Shown here: positions 1 through 8,852 of the stretch, in pieces | Numbering within the stretch: the stretch's first letter is position 1 | How the letters are laid out: each line of letters opens with the position of its first letter | Assembly: GCF_023145115.1 (NCBI RefSeq) | Contig: NZ_JAGLEJ010000002.1 | Span: 37,918 to 101,917, forward strand | Direction: 5' to 3' | From: Algiphilus sp. | GTDB lineage: Bacteria; Pseudomonadota; Gammaproteobacteria; Nevskiales; Nevskiaceae | DNA: 64,000 bases | The notes under the pieces: model-generated | What the model was told of the DNA's origin: nothing | What the model saw: only the letters and a program-made list of their open reading frames with translations | Database searches by the model: none | Made by a program: the position numbers and the translations under genes

Positions 1-1
1 C

Positions 2-481
2 GCCACTCTCGGCTTCCTGCTGTTCAACTTTCCGCACGGCCGCATCTTCCTGGGCGACGGCGGCGCCTATCTCAACGGCGCCGTGGTCGCGATCCTGGCC
101 GTGCTGGTGGTCAACGGCGCTTCCGGCATCTCCCCGTGGCTCGCGGTGGCGGTGCTCATCTACCCGGTGACCGAGACCTTCTACAGCATGATCCGGCGCC
201 GCCGCGAGGGCCGCCCGTTCTACGAGCCCGACGACGCCCATCTCCACCACCTGCTGCGCGACCTCGCCGTCGCCCGGGGCTGGCCGCTGGCGCGCGTGCC
301 GGCCCTGATGCCGCTGGCGATGATGGCGCCGTTCATGCTGGCCGCTCCGTTCGGTGCGCACTCCACGCCCGTCATGCTGGCGTACTGTGCAGCCTTCGCA
401 GTGCTTTACGTCGCGGTCTACCGCGCGGCGAGCGCGTCCCTGTCGAAGGCGCGGGAAGAAGCCGTGCAGATGGGCGAGTAG
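2..481 (+). CDS. C-terminal part of a polyprenyl-phosphate sugar-1-phosphate transferase (WecA/MraY family)
   Basis: Truncated by the left window edge; reading frame 2 is open from the first codon. Members of this inner-membrane family move a sugar-1-phosphate from a UDP-sugar onto undecaprenyl phosphate, the first step in building a lipid-linked glycan. The fragment contains GRIFLGDGGAYLNG, matching the family's FLGDxGS-type aspartate motif, and later DDAHLHHLL, matching its HxHH-type histidine cluster. Hydrophobic stretches follow each motif. It sits upstream of a long run of glycosyltransferase, sulfotransferase and capsule-export genes, so it probably primes that glycan. Substrate specificity (GlcNAc, GalNAc, QuiNAc or other) cannot be told from this part. 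Confidence 0.85.
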   Translation, partial: ATLGFLLFNFPHGRIFLGDGGAYLNGAVVAILAVLVVNGASGISPWLAVAVLIYPVTETFYSMIRRRREGRPFYEPDDAHLHHLLRDLAVARGWPLARVPALMPLAMMAPFMLAAPFGAHSTPVMLAYCAAFAVLYVAVYRAASASLSKAREEAVQMGE

Positions 482-523
482 CGCAGCAATCAGTCCGGCG
501 CACCGGCCCACCCACAGGTATGC

Positions 524-1648
524 GTGCATTCGATGTCGATCAATTACAGCTGGGCCCTGGAGCGGTTCAAGCGGAAGCAGTTTCCCGAGATCGTGTCCAC
601 CGGGGGCGCATTCCTGGAAGATCACAGCGGGCGCATTGCCGCGTCGGACGAGCTCATCAAGCTGGGTGACATCACTCTGCGGGCTGCGCTCATGCTCGGT
701 GATCGCGCCCGAACCGATCGCTTGCTCGATGTGTGCGGCAACCTGGGAGCGCTGTCGCACTTCCGGGCAGCGACCGACCTTCAGGACGGAGACATCGAGG
801 CGGCATGGTTCAGCCTCGCCAACGCCACGCCCTACAACCCCGACCACCACGGATTCTGGTCCCTGGGCCTCAATAGCGTGGTGCGCAACCCCGACTGGCT
901 GCGCTACGCAGAGCGCGGATGCACCTTCCGGTCGCCAGCAACGGAAGCCGTCGTTGGCGGTGCCCGGTCATCGCCACGATATGCCGTGGTGTTCTCGTCG
1001 GATTCGGGCTACTTCAAGCGATTCTTCGAGCAGGGCATCGCGAGCCTCCGGCGGAACTGCTCGCACTTCCGAGCCTACTACTACGTCATCGAGCCCGACG
1101 AGGAGTGTGTGCGCCTGATGCACATGCATGCCGCGGAGGACGTCGAGTTCCTGATCGATGCAGAGCCCCAGAGGCGGGGCGACAAGTCCTACTTCGCGAC
1201 GACGCGATTCTTCGCCGCGGACAGGGTGGTCAGGGAAACGGGACTGCCGGCCTTCATCTTCGATATCGACTCGTGCGTTCTGGCGGATCTCGCGACCCTG
1301 CTCTCGTCCGTGGAATGGCCTCGGGGGAAGACGGTCTGTCGCTTCATGGGGGGATTGGCGTTGCCGTGGCACAAGATCGTCGCGAATGCCATGTACGTTC
1401 CGCCAACTCGCGAGGGGCGTCAGTATCTGGAGGCCGTCTGTGCATACCTCCGCCACGTCTACAGCCGCTCATCCCGCGAGCGCTTGTGGTGGCTCGACCA
1501 GAACGCACTCTACTTCGCCTTTCTTGCGCGACAGCAAGGCGATTTCGCGAACTTCCCGGGGTGGGCAATGAACCGATACGTGCACTATCCAAGGATGTTC
1601 GAGGACAAGGACAAGGTGATGGCCGGTCGAAAGGGGGGCGCGGGGTAG
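524..1648 (+). CDS. Putative GT-A-like glycosyltransferase, family not recognised
   Basis: A protein of 374 residues if it starts at GTG 524; ATG 533 three codons later is equally possible and neither has a strong ribosome site. The first ~140 residues look helical and without a known motif. From about residue 150 a Rossmann-like stretch begins (YAVVFSSDSGYFKRF), followed by FIFDIDSCVLADL near residue 245, which resembles the DxD metal/nucleotide-sugar motif of GT8-like enzymes. Near residue 325 is RLWWLDQNALYFAF, resembling the DQ motif seen late in such enzymes. There is no signal peptide or membrane segment, so it is probably cytoplasmic. It lies 42 bp after the priming transferase and ends 8 bp before the convergent giant gene. 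Glycosyltransferase function is inferred from motifs and context only. Confidence 0.6.
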   Translation: MHSMSINYSWALERFKRKQFPEIVSTGGAFLEDHSGRIAASDELIKLGDITLRAALMLGDRARTDRLLDVCGNLGALSHFRAATDLQDGDIEAAWFSLANATPYNPDHHGFWSLGLNSVVRNPDWLRYAERGCTFRSPATEAVVGGARSSPRYAVVFSSDSGYFKRFFEQGIASLRRNCSHFRAYYYVIEPDEECVRLMHMHAAEDVEFLIDAEPQRRGDKSYFATTRFFAADRVVRETGLPAFIFDIDSCVLADLATLLSSVEWPRGKTVCRFMGGLALPWHKIVANAMYVPPTREGRQYLEAVCAYLRHVYSRSSRERLWWLDQNALYFAFLARQQGDFANFPGWAMNRYVHYPRMFEDKDKVMAGRKGGAG

Positions 1649-1656
1649 TCCGTGGC

Positions 1657-4600
1657 TCAGGTGGTCTCTCGCGCGACCGCACGCCAGTCATTGCGCACGA
1701 ACATGGATCGAAAGGCATCCCTGTCGCTGCTCCGCAACGTGCTCGTCGCCTGCTGGAGGAAGTGATAGAGCTTGGCATGCGGGGTGTAGATGATGCGCTT
1801 GCCGGCAATGCGGCGGACCGCTTCGCAGTACAGGCGATCGGAGCGATAGTGCGGTGCGTTCTCGTGATCGAGCGGGCCGAGAGTGTCCAGGGTTGCCCTC
1901 GGGATGTAGACACAGAAGAAGGGAGCGAAGCTCAGCTCGATATAGCCCGCGGGTCCGGATAGCGGCCGGAGCACATTGTCGTGGTGGGCGGAGAGGTTGA
2001 CCTCGATTTCGCGTTCCGGGTCGCAGGCGGGGCTGTGCGTACGGGTGGTCTTGGTGCCGGCGAGCAGCGTCTGACGCGACACCACCAGGCCCGCATCCGG
2101 CACATCTTCCAGGACGCGCTGCATGGCGCCGTCCCAGCCCGGGCAGACAACCGCATCGTTGTTGAGCAGTACGATGTCACTGTCGGCTGCGGCCGATTCA
2201 ATGCCCTGGTTGACGGCATAGGTGAAGCCGTAGTTGCGCTCGTTGAGGATGACGCGGATATCGGGGTCATCCGCAATGCGCGACAGGTAGCTGCGTACTG
2301 GCTGCGAGGAGGCGTTGTCGACCACGATCAGACGGTATGGCGCTTCGGTGAAGGCGCGGACCGATTCGATGCAGAGCTGCAGGTGCTCCGGGCACTCGAA
2401 ACTGGGGATGACGATCCCGAGCGGACGCCGTATCCGCGGAACGGGCCGGTGCTCCGGCGCGAACATCGCTTCCAGCCCCGGCACGCGGTGTCCCGGCAGC
2501 GCGTGCGCCAGCGGCTCGCGCGCGAGCGTTGCGCTTAGCGCCGCATTCTCGTCGAGCGATGACGCCGCCTCGGCAGCCGGGTCCCTGCCCTGGCGCTCGC
2601 TCAGCAGGCACGGCACCGCGACGCCGGCACTGGATGCGGAAATCGCCAGCAGGAAGGCCTGCCCGGACAGGTGGTCGAGGTCGGTGTCGAATCCGCCCGA
2701 AGACTCGGCTGCCGCACGTCGGCAGAGAACGCTGCCCAGGTCGATGTAGTCGCGATTCTCAAGCATTGCGCGCGCGAACATCGCGAAGGTTATGGCGTCG
2801 GGCTCCGTGTCCCCGGACGCGATGTCGAATCGGGTGCTCTGCGCGCTGTAGGCGAAGGGCGCTTCGGGCGCCTCCTGCAGCGTATCGAGCAGAATGGTGA
2901 TCGCGTGCGGCATCGGCCGGTGGTGGGGCTCCAGCCACATCAGATGGTCTCCGCCGGCCTTCGCCATTCCGGCGTTGCGCGCCGCCGCGATCCCGGGTTC
3001 GGTGACGGGGACGGTGCGCACGCGCGCGTCCTGCAGGGCCTCGCGCAGGCCTTCGACCTCGGCTCCGCCGACGAGCAGGAGCTCGATATTGTCGTGGCTC
3101 TGGGCGAGCACGCTCCGCGCCGCTTCGCCCGCCGCCTGGATCTCTTCTGCGTCGCAGTGGAGGATCACCGACACGCGGTCGTCGAGATTCCGCGAGGCCG
3201 CGCGCGCGCGACGATGGCGTTCGACCGCGTGCATGTGCCCGATTACGCGCTTTGCTTCCTCGGAGAACGGTGCGCGCAATGGTGGCAGGAACAGTGAGCG
3301 GCGCTCGAAGCTCTCGTAGTCGGTGAAGCCCGGCCCCTCGGGATCGGTTGAAGCCGGTGGGGGCGTTGGCGGGGGCGCCGGAGCCGGGGTAGGAGCCGAC
3401 TCAGTCGAGGGGGTGGGGGGCGTGATGTCCGCGAACTTGCGGCGGATGGCCGCTTCGTTGTCGGCCAGCGATTGCGTCAGCGTTATGTTGGAAAGGCCCT
3501 CAGCGATGTAGTACGCACACATCGCGTACGGATTGAATACCGGCTCGTGCTGGTGGGTGTAGCGGAGGATGAGGTCCCAGTCGACCAGTCGCGTCAGCGA
3601 CTCGTCGAAGCCGCCCAGCGCCTCGTAGACTTCGCGGTGGTGGGAAAAGACGTTGAGATCGATGTAGTTGCGCGCCAGCAAGCGGGACCAGTCGAAGGGT
3701 AGATGGCGGATGAACTCGCGACCCCCCACCTCGTCATGGACATGCACGCACGCGTACGCGGTGCGCCTCTCCGGATGTCGCGCGTATCCGGCCGCGGTCA
3801 TTAGCAGATAGTCCGGGTGCCAGGTGTTGTCGGAATCCAGCCACGCAATCCATGGTCCCTCGGCCGCGCGCAATCCGGCATTGCGTGCAGCACAGACACC
3901 GCCATGCGGCAGTGCGAGGTAACGCAGTCGCCCGCGCGCGAACTCGTCGGCATAGCGTTCCCTCACGTATTCGGCAGTGCCGTCGGTGCTGCCGTCGTCG
4001 CAGATGATCAACTCCCAGTCGGGGTAGGACTGCGCGATCACCGAATCGATGGCCTTGTCGATGACGTCACGCCGGTTCCACGTCGGCATGATGATGCTGA
4101 ACCGGCCCACGGGCGCTTTCTCCAGCGCGGTGCGAGCCTCGGTCGCGCGCTCGGGAGTGACCATGAGCGCGCGCGCCTGTTCGGAACGGGGGTCGATCTT
4201 GTCCTGCACCGGCGCCGGCACGGGGCGCACGGACGCAGTCGTGCCGGTGGTCGGCCGCGTTCCGAGTCGTCCTTCATCGCGCCCGACGAGCAGATAGTGC
4301 CAGAGTGCCGGTACGCCGGCGCGCTCGATTTCCGGATAGCGCTTGCGGTACCAGGCCAGGTCGAAGCGAGCACTCGGTGAGCGGCTCTCGGCCTGACCAT
4401 GGTGCAGGTAGTGACGCAGCGGATCCACGCCGGCGCGAGCAACGTCGCGGTAGCGGGTGAGGTACCAGTGCGGATCGAAGTGCGGTCCGGGCGCGCGCAT
4501 CTCGTCCGGCCCGTGCTCCAGGTAGTGGAACAGCGGGTTGAGCCCGGCCTCCGCGACGTCGGGATACTGCTCCAGATACCAGCTCGGATCGAAGAGCGGA

Positions 4601-6216
4601 TTGGGCTCGCGCCCCTCGCGCCAGCCCACGGCCAGCCAGTGCCACAACGGGTGGGCGCCATCCAGCGCGATGTCCGGATAGCGCAGCAGATACCACTCGG
4701 CATCGAACAAGCCGGTCCCGCGCAGCATGCGGGCCTGGCGCATCAGGCGGGCGTGCTCGCGCGGGCCGGTGGCGGCGCCGAACAGACGCAGCGGTGGCAC
4801 GCTGCGCGGGATGTGGACGGGTGTCTCGTCGGGGCGCAGGGCCCGCCGCCACCGCGCTGCCTTCCAGGGGGGCGGCTGCCACTGCAGGCGATGGAGGCGG
4901 CGAAGGGTGGCGAGGCGCTGCGAGAGCGCCCCCAGATTGCGCCGTCGCTCGGCGGTGAGGGCGGCTTCGTGTGTCGCGATCCGGTCACGCTGCTGTCGAT
5001 GTTCCGCCTCGAGCCGGTCGATGCGCTGCTTCTGCCACGCAATGCCACGCTTGAGCTCGTTCGTCCGCTCCCGGTGCCAGCGCACACCCTGCTCGAATCG
5101 GTCGCGCTCGGTGACGGCTTCACGATGGGCATCCTGCAGCGCCTCGATGCGGGATGCCTGCTCACGGATGCGCTCGTCGCGTTCACGGAGCGCGCTGGCC
5201 TGTTCCTCGGTCGTGGCTCGCTGTTGCTGCAGGGCCTCGGCCGCTTCGCGATGCTTCTCCTCCTTGCTCGTGGCCTTGGCATGCGCGGACCGCCGCGCCG
5301 CGACCTCTTCGCCGAACAACGGCCCCAGCGCCTCGGAGGCGCGATCGAGCTCGGTCCGGAGGGTATCGAGCCGGTCGACCGATTCCGGATTCTCGGGTTG
5401 CCGGCAGAGAATGGTGAGCGCCTCGGTCGCTTCCCGCACCCAGCGGGAGACGGTGGGGTCGGTGAAGAAGGCGTCAGTATCCACTGCATGATGACGCAGC
5501 CGACTGACCAGGAAGTCGTCCAGTGCATCCGCGGCATCCGATTCCGCGCGCGGATAGCGGATCGCCAGGCGCTCACTGATGGCGCTGGTGACACTGCGCC
5601 AGTCGTCCAGCAGGTCGGTATAGGCCACGAACACGCGCGGCCGCCCCCGGGTCGCATGCTCGGCATCGAGCACATGCCGCAGCCACAGGATGTGTCCCTT
5701 GGGCAGAGCGAAACCGTTGCGCTGCTGCAGCGACGCTGCTACCTCGGCGGGGCTGCGCAGCGGGATGATGGCTCGCGCGTCGGCACCGAAGCGTTCGATG
5801 ACCTCTTGCCAGAACGGCACCATGCGACAGATGCGCGGGTCCTTGAGAACGAAGAGCGCGGTGTTCGTGAAGTCGCGCTGTAGCAGCGCCACGGCTTCAT
5901 TGAGCAGACTTTCGCGTATTTCCGGGTCCAGCCGAGTCGTATCCAGTGGTCGCCAATCGTCCCAGTGCGATCCGAATGCATCTAGGACGCGGTCGTTCAG
6001 ACGCTGGATATCGACGGACTCCCAGAATCCTGCCTCGTTCGCCGGACGCGCAGCCATGAGGTTGTCCGGCAACGCCGCGCCGAGAAGGCTCATCGCGCGG
6101 GTCAGGGCGGAGGTTCCGCTCCGGTGCATCCCGAGCACGAGCAACGCGGTGCCGCGCTCGGCGCCGGATGCCGCCGTGGGGTGCCGCTGCATGGGGTCTG
6201 TGGTCTCGCTGTCCAT
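1657..6216 (-). CDS. Giant sulfotransferase / coiled-coil / repeat / triple-GT2 fusion protein
   Basis: A protein of 1519 residues from ATG 6216; the frame is open 160 codons further upstream but that part is low-complexity and lacks a start context. Approximate layout: residues 24-245 sulfotransferase-like, with 5'-phosphosulfate loop LVLGMHRSGTSALTRA; 300-445 charged coiled coil; 503-650 four repeats of about 38 residues with pattern FDxxWYLxxYPDVAxAGxxPL; 705-930 a complete GT2 domain starting IIMPTWNRRDV and containing CDDGSTDGT; 929-958 a proline-rich linker; 1010-1240 a degenerate second GT2-like domain; 1260-1519 a third GT2 starting IVIPSFECPEHL with LLNNDAV. No signal peptide is visible, so it is probably a cytoplasmic, perhaps membrane-associated, polysaccharide assembly enzyme. 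It may both extend and sulfate a glycan; acceptor and donor are unknown. Confidence 0.85.
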   Translation of the reverse strand: MDSETTDPMQRHPTAASGAERGTALLVLGMHRSGTSALTRAMSLLGAALPDNLMAARPANEAGFWESVDIQRLNDRVLDAFGSHWDDWRPLDTTRLDPEIRESLLNEAVALLQRDFTNTALFVLKDPRICRMVPFWQEVIERFGADARAIIPLRSPAEVAASLQQRNGFALPKGHILWLRHVLDAEHATRGRPRVFVAYTDLLDDWRSVTSAISERLAIRYPRAESDAADALDDFLVSRLRHHAVDTDAFFTDPTVSRWVREATEALTILCRQPENPESVDRLDTLRTELDRASEALGPLFGEEVAARRSAHAKATSKEEKHREAAEALQQQRATTEEQASALRERDERIREQASRIEALQDAHREAVTERDRFEQGVRWHRERTNELKRGIAWQKQRIDRLEAEHRQQRDRIATHEAALTAERRRNLGALSQRLATLRRLHRLQWQPPPWKAARWRRALRPDETPVHIPRSVPPLRLFGAATGPREHARLMRQARMLRGTGLFDAEWYLLRYPDIALDGAHPLWHWLAVGWREGREPNPLFDPSWYLEQYPDVAEAGLNPLFHYLEHGPDEMRAPGPHFDPHWYLTRYRDVARAGVDPLRHYLHHGQAESRSPSARFDLAWYRKRYPEIERAGVPALWHYLLVGRDEGRLGTRPTTGTTASVRPVPAPVQDKIDPRSEQARALMVTPERATEARTALEKAPVGRFSIIMPTWNRRDVIDKAIDSVIAQSYPDWELIICDDGSTDGTAEYVRERYADEFARGRLRYLALPHGGVCAARNAGLRAAEGPWIAWLDSDNTWHPDYLLMTAAGYARHPERRTAYACVHVHDEVGGREFIRHLPFDWSRLLARNYIDLNVFSHHREVYEALGGFDESLTRLVDWDLILRYTHQHEPVFNPYAMCAYYIAEGLSNITLTQSLADNEAAIRRKFADITPPTPSTESAPTPAPAPPPTPPPASTDPEGPGFTDYESFERRSLFLPPLRAPFSEEAKRVIGHMHAVERHRRARAASRNLDDRVSVILHCDAEEIQAAGEAARSVLAQSHDNIELLLVGGAEVEGLREALQDARVRTVPVTEPGIAAARNAGMAKAGGDHLMWLEPHHRPMPHAITILLDTLQEAPEAPFAYSAQSTRFDIASGDTEPDAITFAMFARAMLENRDYIDLGSVLCRRAAAESSGGFDTDLDHLSGQAFLLAISASSAGVAVPCLLSERQGRDPAAEAASSLDENAALSATLAREPLAHALPGHRVPGLEAMFAPEHRPVPRIRRPLGIVIPSFECPEHLQLCIESVRAFTEAPYRLIVVDNASSQPVRSYLSRIADDPDIRVILNERNYGFTYAVNQGIESAAADSDIVLLNNDAVVCPGWDGAMQRVLEDVPDAGLVVSRQTLLAGTKTTRTHSPACDPEREIEVNLSAHHDNVLRPLSGPAGYIELSFAPFFCVYIPRATLDTLGPLDHENAPHYRSDRLYCEAVRRIAGKRIIYTPHAKLYHFLQQATSTLRSSDRDAFRSMFVRNDWRAVARETT

Positions 6217-7075
6217 CAGTGGAATTATGGCTGGATCAGGCAACGCGGCATGACGCCCGATGCCATTGCGTCGCGTTTCGCCGTTGCGACAGCTCGCCCA
6301 CGGTGCGCAGCTATGCGGCACACGCTTAGCGAAAGCGGTTGCGTACGATAGCAATGCAGTGCCTGCAAGCGGATCTTGCCGCCGGTGTGCGCCACGGCTG
6401 GCATGCTCCGGTCCGCGCGGTCTGCGGGACTCTCCGCGGGCAAGGCGGCAGCCGGATGCTGCGCAGTTGCTCGCGCACGCATGCAGCACGGTACGGTGGG
6501 TGTCTGGCGGCACGGCGGTTCTCCCCGTGTCGCGGGGTCGGGCCGCGGCACAGACGCGATCGCCCGATTCACAACGGGCGGGCCCGCGTTCCGGTGCGAG
6601 TGCGACAGCGCGTAAGACCTTGTGATTGCGAGGAATCCTGTCAGGCCGGTCGGACGCGGCCGGGAGGGTGTTGTGGCGCGGGGAAGGAGCGCGCATGCGC
6701 GCGAGCCCGAGCGAGGGGGCGGTGGAGGGCGCTTCTGCCGAGGCACGCCGGTTGTCGGGTGGACGGCTCCGATGATCCGGCTGCGCTTCACCGTGTTACG
6801 GTGACGGGGAGTGCGGTTGATTCCAAGTCACCGAGTTGCAAAGCAACTTCGGCCGCCGGTCGAAAACGTGAACTTGGTCGCATGTCCCCGATATTGGGGC
6901 TTGCTCAACCGCATCTACTTCGGCATGCTTCGCCGAACCTCAGCGCGGGGTTGCGCGTGCGCTGGAGGTTGATCACGAGTTCGGGGGAATCACCTGAGTG
7001 CAAGCAAACAGTCGTCAGCACGTTGGGACGAACCCGGCTTCAGAAAGTTGTTCTCTTGTACAAGGAGATTTTGGG
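6217..7075. other. 859-bp divergent intergenic region without a convincing gene
   Basis: This lies between the divergent giant fusion gene and the secreted-protein gene. Open frames exist on both strands but are low-complexity, Arg/Ala/Pro-rich and lack start contexts, so no gene is called. The right half (about 6800-7075) is less GC-rich than its surroundings, as expected for a promoter region. Small inverted repeats are visible: TCACCGT/ACGGTGA at 6788-6804 and TTCGGC/GCCGAA around 6919-6938. A perfect 10-bp palindrome CTTGTACAAG at 7055-7064 overlaps the ribosome site of the next gene. No clear sigma-70 pair was identified. Confidence 0.6.
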
Positions 7076-8701
7076 ATGAAAACGCTTGCAAGCATGACCC
7101 GGGTACTCGGGCTGTCTGCAGCGGCTGCGGCGGCATTCGCCATCCAGCCGGTTGCGGCACAGACGGTATCCAACAACGGTCAGGGCAGTGCGGTCGTCGT
7201 GCCGTACTACACCATCAACAACGGTTGGGCCACGCTGGTCAACCTGACCAACACCACCGATAACTCGATCGTCGTCAAGTTCCGTCTGCACGAGGCTCGT
7301 AACTCGCGCGACGTGCTCGACTTCAACATCGCGCTCAGCCCGTACGACGTGTGGTCGGCCTTCGTGACCGAGGGTCCGGGCAACGCCCCGCGCCTGGTCA
7401 CCGAGGACCGTTCCTGCACGATCCCGGACATCCGTGCCACCGGTGCGTCGGCCAGCAACATCGCCTACTCGGGCGAGTTCGTCGACTTCAGCGGCAGCAA
7501 CGGCGACAACACCCGCATGCACGAGGGCTACATCGAAGTCCTCACGATGGGCGAGTCCGAGGACATCGTCGAGCCGGCCGGCAGCGCGCGCGGCAACACC
7601 GCGTACTACGCCGAGCACGAGAACGGCGAGCCGCGCGACTGCGCCCGCGTCGTGGCCGACTTTGCCAACCGTGGCGCCGACTGGGGCACCGGTATTGGTG
7701 ACACCATCCCGGGTCAGGACGCCGGTGCGGTGCAGACCGGCTCCGGCAGCCCGCTGGCCCGCCTGGGTTCGGTTGACGGTGCCGGCGCCAACGAGAGCAC
7801 CGTCGGCTATGGTGAGATCGTTTCCGAGACGCCCATCAAGGTGAACGTCAGCTACGTCAACTCCGGCAACGGCATTGCCGCTGCGGCCGACTCGCTGCAC
7901 ATCGCTGGCTGGGGTCTGGGCCAGAACCTGGTCACCGCGCAGGAGTTCCCGTGGTTCCTCGAGCCGGCGCTGGCTTCGTCGGACGGTCTCTGGACCACCG
8001 ACGCGCTTCCGGCCATCGGTCAGGGCATCGCATCGAGCCAGGTCAAGAACGAGTGGACCAGCAACCCGAGCACCGGTGCTTCTTCGGACTGGACCATCAC
8101 CTTCCCGACCAAGCGCTTCGACGCTGACGAGGACGCCGGCAACATCCAGGCTGCCTGCAACGTTTGGCGCAACGACGGCAGTGCTGCCGGCGTGCCGAAC
8201 GGCACTGCCGGTGCCGTCTGGAGCGGCTGGGGCGCTGGTGGCCCGACCTCGCTGGCCAGTGCTGACTGCCCGGACGAGGGCTTCCCGAACGTCTTCCAGG
8301 ACGGCAACGAGGGCAATGCCCCGATCGTCGTCCGCTACGATATCTACGATCGTGAGGAAGGCGGTGTTCAGGTGACGGTCGACGGCCCGGTCATTTCGCC
8401 GGCCCCGCCGCCCGAGATCACCATCGAGAACATCCCGTTCGAGGTCAACGTTCTGAAGATCGCCGAGGACGCCGCCAACACCCCGTCCGCGCTCGACTCG
8501 CAGATCGCGCTGGCCATCGACACGGCGCAGCTCGCTTCGGGTGACCCGAACGGCTGGCTGCAGACGACCTTCCTTGACGGCGTCGGCGGTTCCGAGGTGT
8601 TCTACCCGGTCACCGGCTTCATCTTCAAGAAGCGCGACTTCGGCAACCCGGCCCTGAACTTCGGTCAGGCCACCGAGCACGCCTACACGCGTCAGCCGTA
8701 A
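7076..8701 (+). CDS. Secreted surface protein of unknown function, probably abundant
   Basis: A protein of 541 residues. ATG 7076 follows a strong AAGGAG at 7062-7067. The N-terminus is a classic signal peptide: MKTLASMTRVLGLS, an alanine-rich core, then VAAQ as the likely cleavage site near residue 29. The mature part is acidic, rich in Asn/Gly/Ser/Thr, with few cysteines and predicted beta structure (VVVPYYTINNGWATLVNLTN, then KFRLHEARNSRDVLDF). I do not recognise a named domain. CGT, GGT and AAC codons look more frequent than in neighbouring genes, which would fit high expression. It stands alone with a long leader and a strong terminator behind it. It could be an S-layer-like, adhesin or matrix protein; that is conjecture. 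Confidence 0.85.
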   Translation: MKTLASMTRVLGLSAAAAAAFAIQPVAAQTVSNNGQGSAVVVPYYTINNGWATLVNLTNTTDNSIVVKFRLHEARNSRDVLDFNIALSPYDVWSAFVTEGPGNAPRLVTEDRSCTIPDIRATGASASNIAYSGEFVDFSGSNGDNTRMHEGYIEVLTMGESEDIVEPAGSARGNTAYYAEHENGEPRDCARVVADFANRGADWGTGIGDTIPGQDAGAVQTGSGSPLARLGSVDGAGANESTVGYGEIVSETPIKVNVSYVNSGNGIAAAADSLHIAGWGLGQNLVTAQEFPWFLEPALASSDGLWTTDALPAIGQGIASSQVKNEWTSNPSTGASSDWTITFPTKRFDADEDAGNIQAACNVWRNDGSAAGVPNGTAGAVWSGWGAGGPTSLASADCPDEGFPNVFQDGNEGNAPIVVRYDIYDREEGGVQVTVDGPVISPAPPPEITIENIPFEVNVLKIAEDAANTPSALDSQIALAIDTAQLASGDPNGWLQTTFLDGVGGSEVFYPVTGFIFKKRDFGNPALNFGQATEHAYTRQP

Positions 8702-8760
8702 TCGATGCTCTGACCGGGCGCGGCGGCTCGCCGCCGCTCCGCATCATCGAAGCTGTATCG

Positions 8761-8791
8761 GCCACCGCCCTTCGGGGCGGTGGCTTTTTTT
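8761..8791 (+). terminator. Rho-independent terminator after the secreted protein gene
   Basis: A perfect 10-bp stem GCCACCGCCC / GGGCGGTGGC closes a TTCG tetraloop and is followed by seven Ts. It lies 60 bp after the stop codon. A second GC hairpin without a T-run (8720-8737, eight-bp stem) precedes it. Confidence 0.95.
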
Positions 8792-8809
8792 GTGCGCGCA
8801 TGGATGCCT

Positions 8810-8815
8810 TAGAAT
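8810..8815 (+). promoter_or_regulatory. Candidate -10 box for the PpiC-type lipoprotein gene
   Basis: TAGAAT lies between the strong terminator (ends 8791) and ATG 8853, giving a short leader of about 30 nt. The -35 region is not convincing. The terminator immediately upstream makes an independent promoter here likely. Confidence 0.4.
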
Positions 8816-8852
8816 CCTGCGCGTCTGAATCCCCGAATGGAGTTGTGCCGCG

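Noticed and set aside
6217..6696. N-terminal extension of the giant fusion protein by 160 codons
   Set aside because: Pro/Arg/Ala-rich with no ribosome site; the sulfotransferase domain starts soon after ATG 6216.
6890..6905. CCCCGATATTG shared with 40704-40714, considered as a second copy of a regulatory site
   Set aside because: The match stops after 11 bases and the contexts are unrelated; chance similarity is likely.
6339..7079. 246-codon plus-strand frame in the divergent gap
   Set aside because: No recognisable motif, basic low-complexity composition and an end inside the ribosome site of the next gene.
7040..8680. 546-codon open frame antisense to the secreted-protein gene
   Set aside because: Shadow of codon bias in high-GC DNA; no start context, no domain, and the plus-strand gene has a signal peptide and ribosome site.
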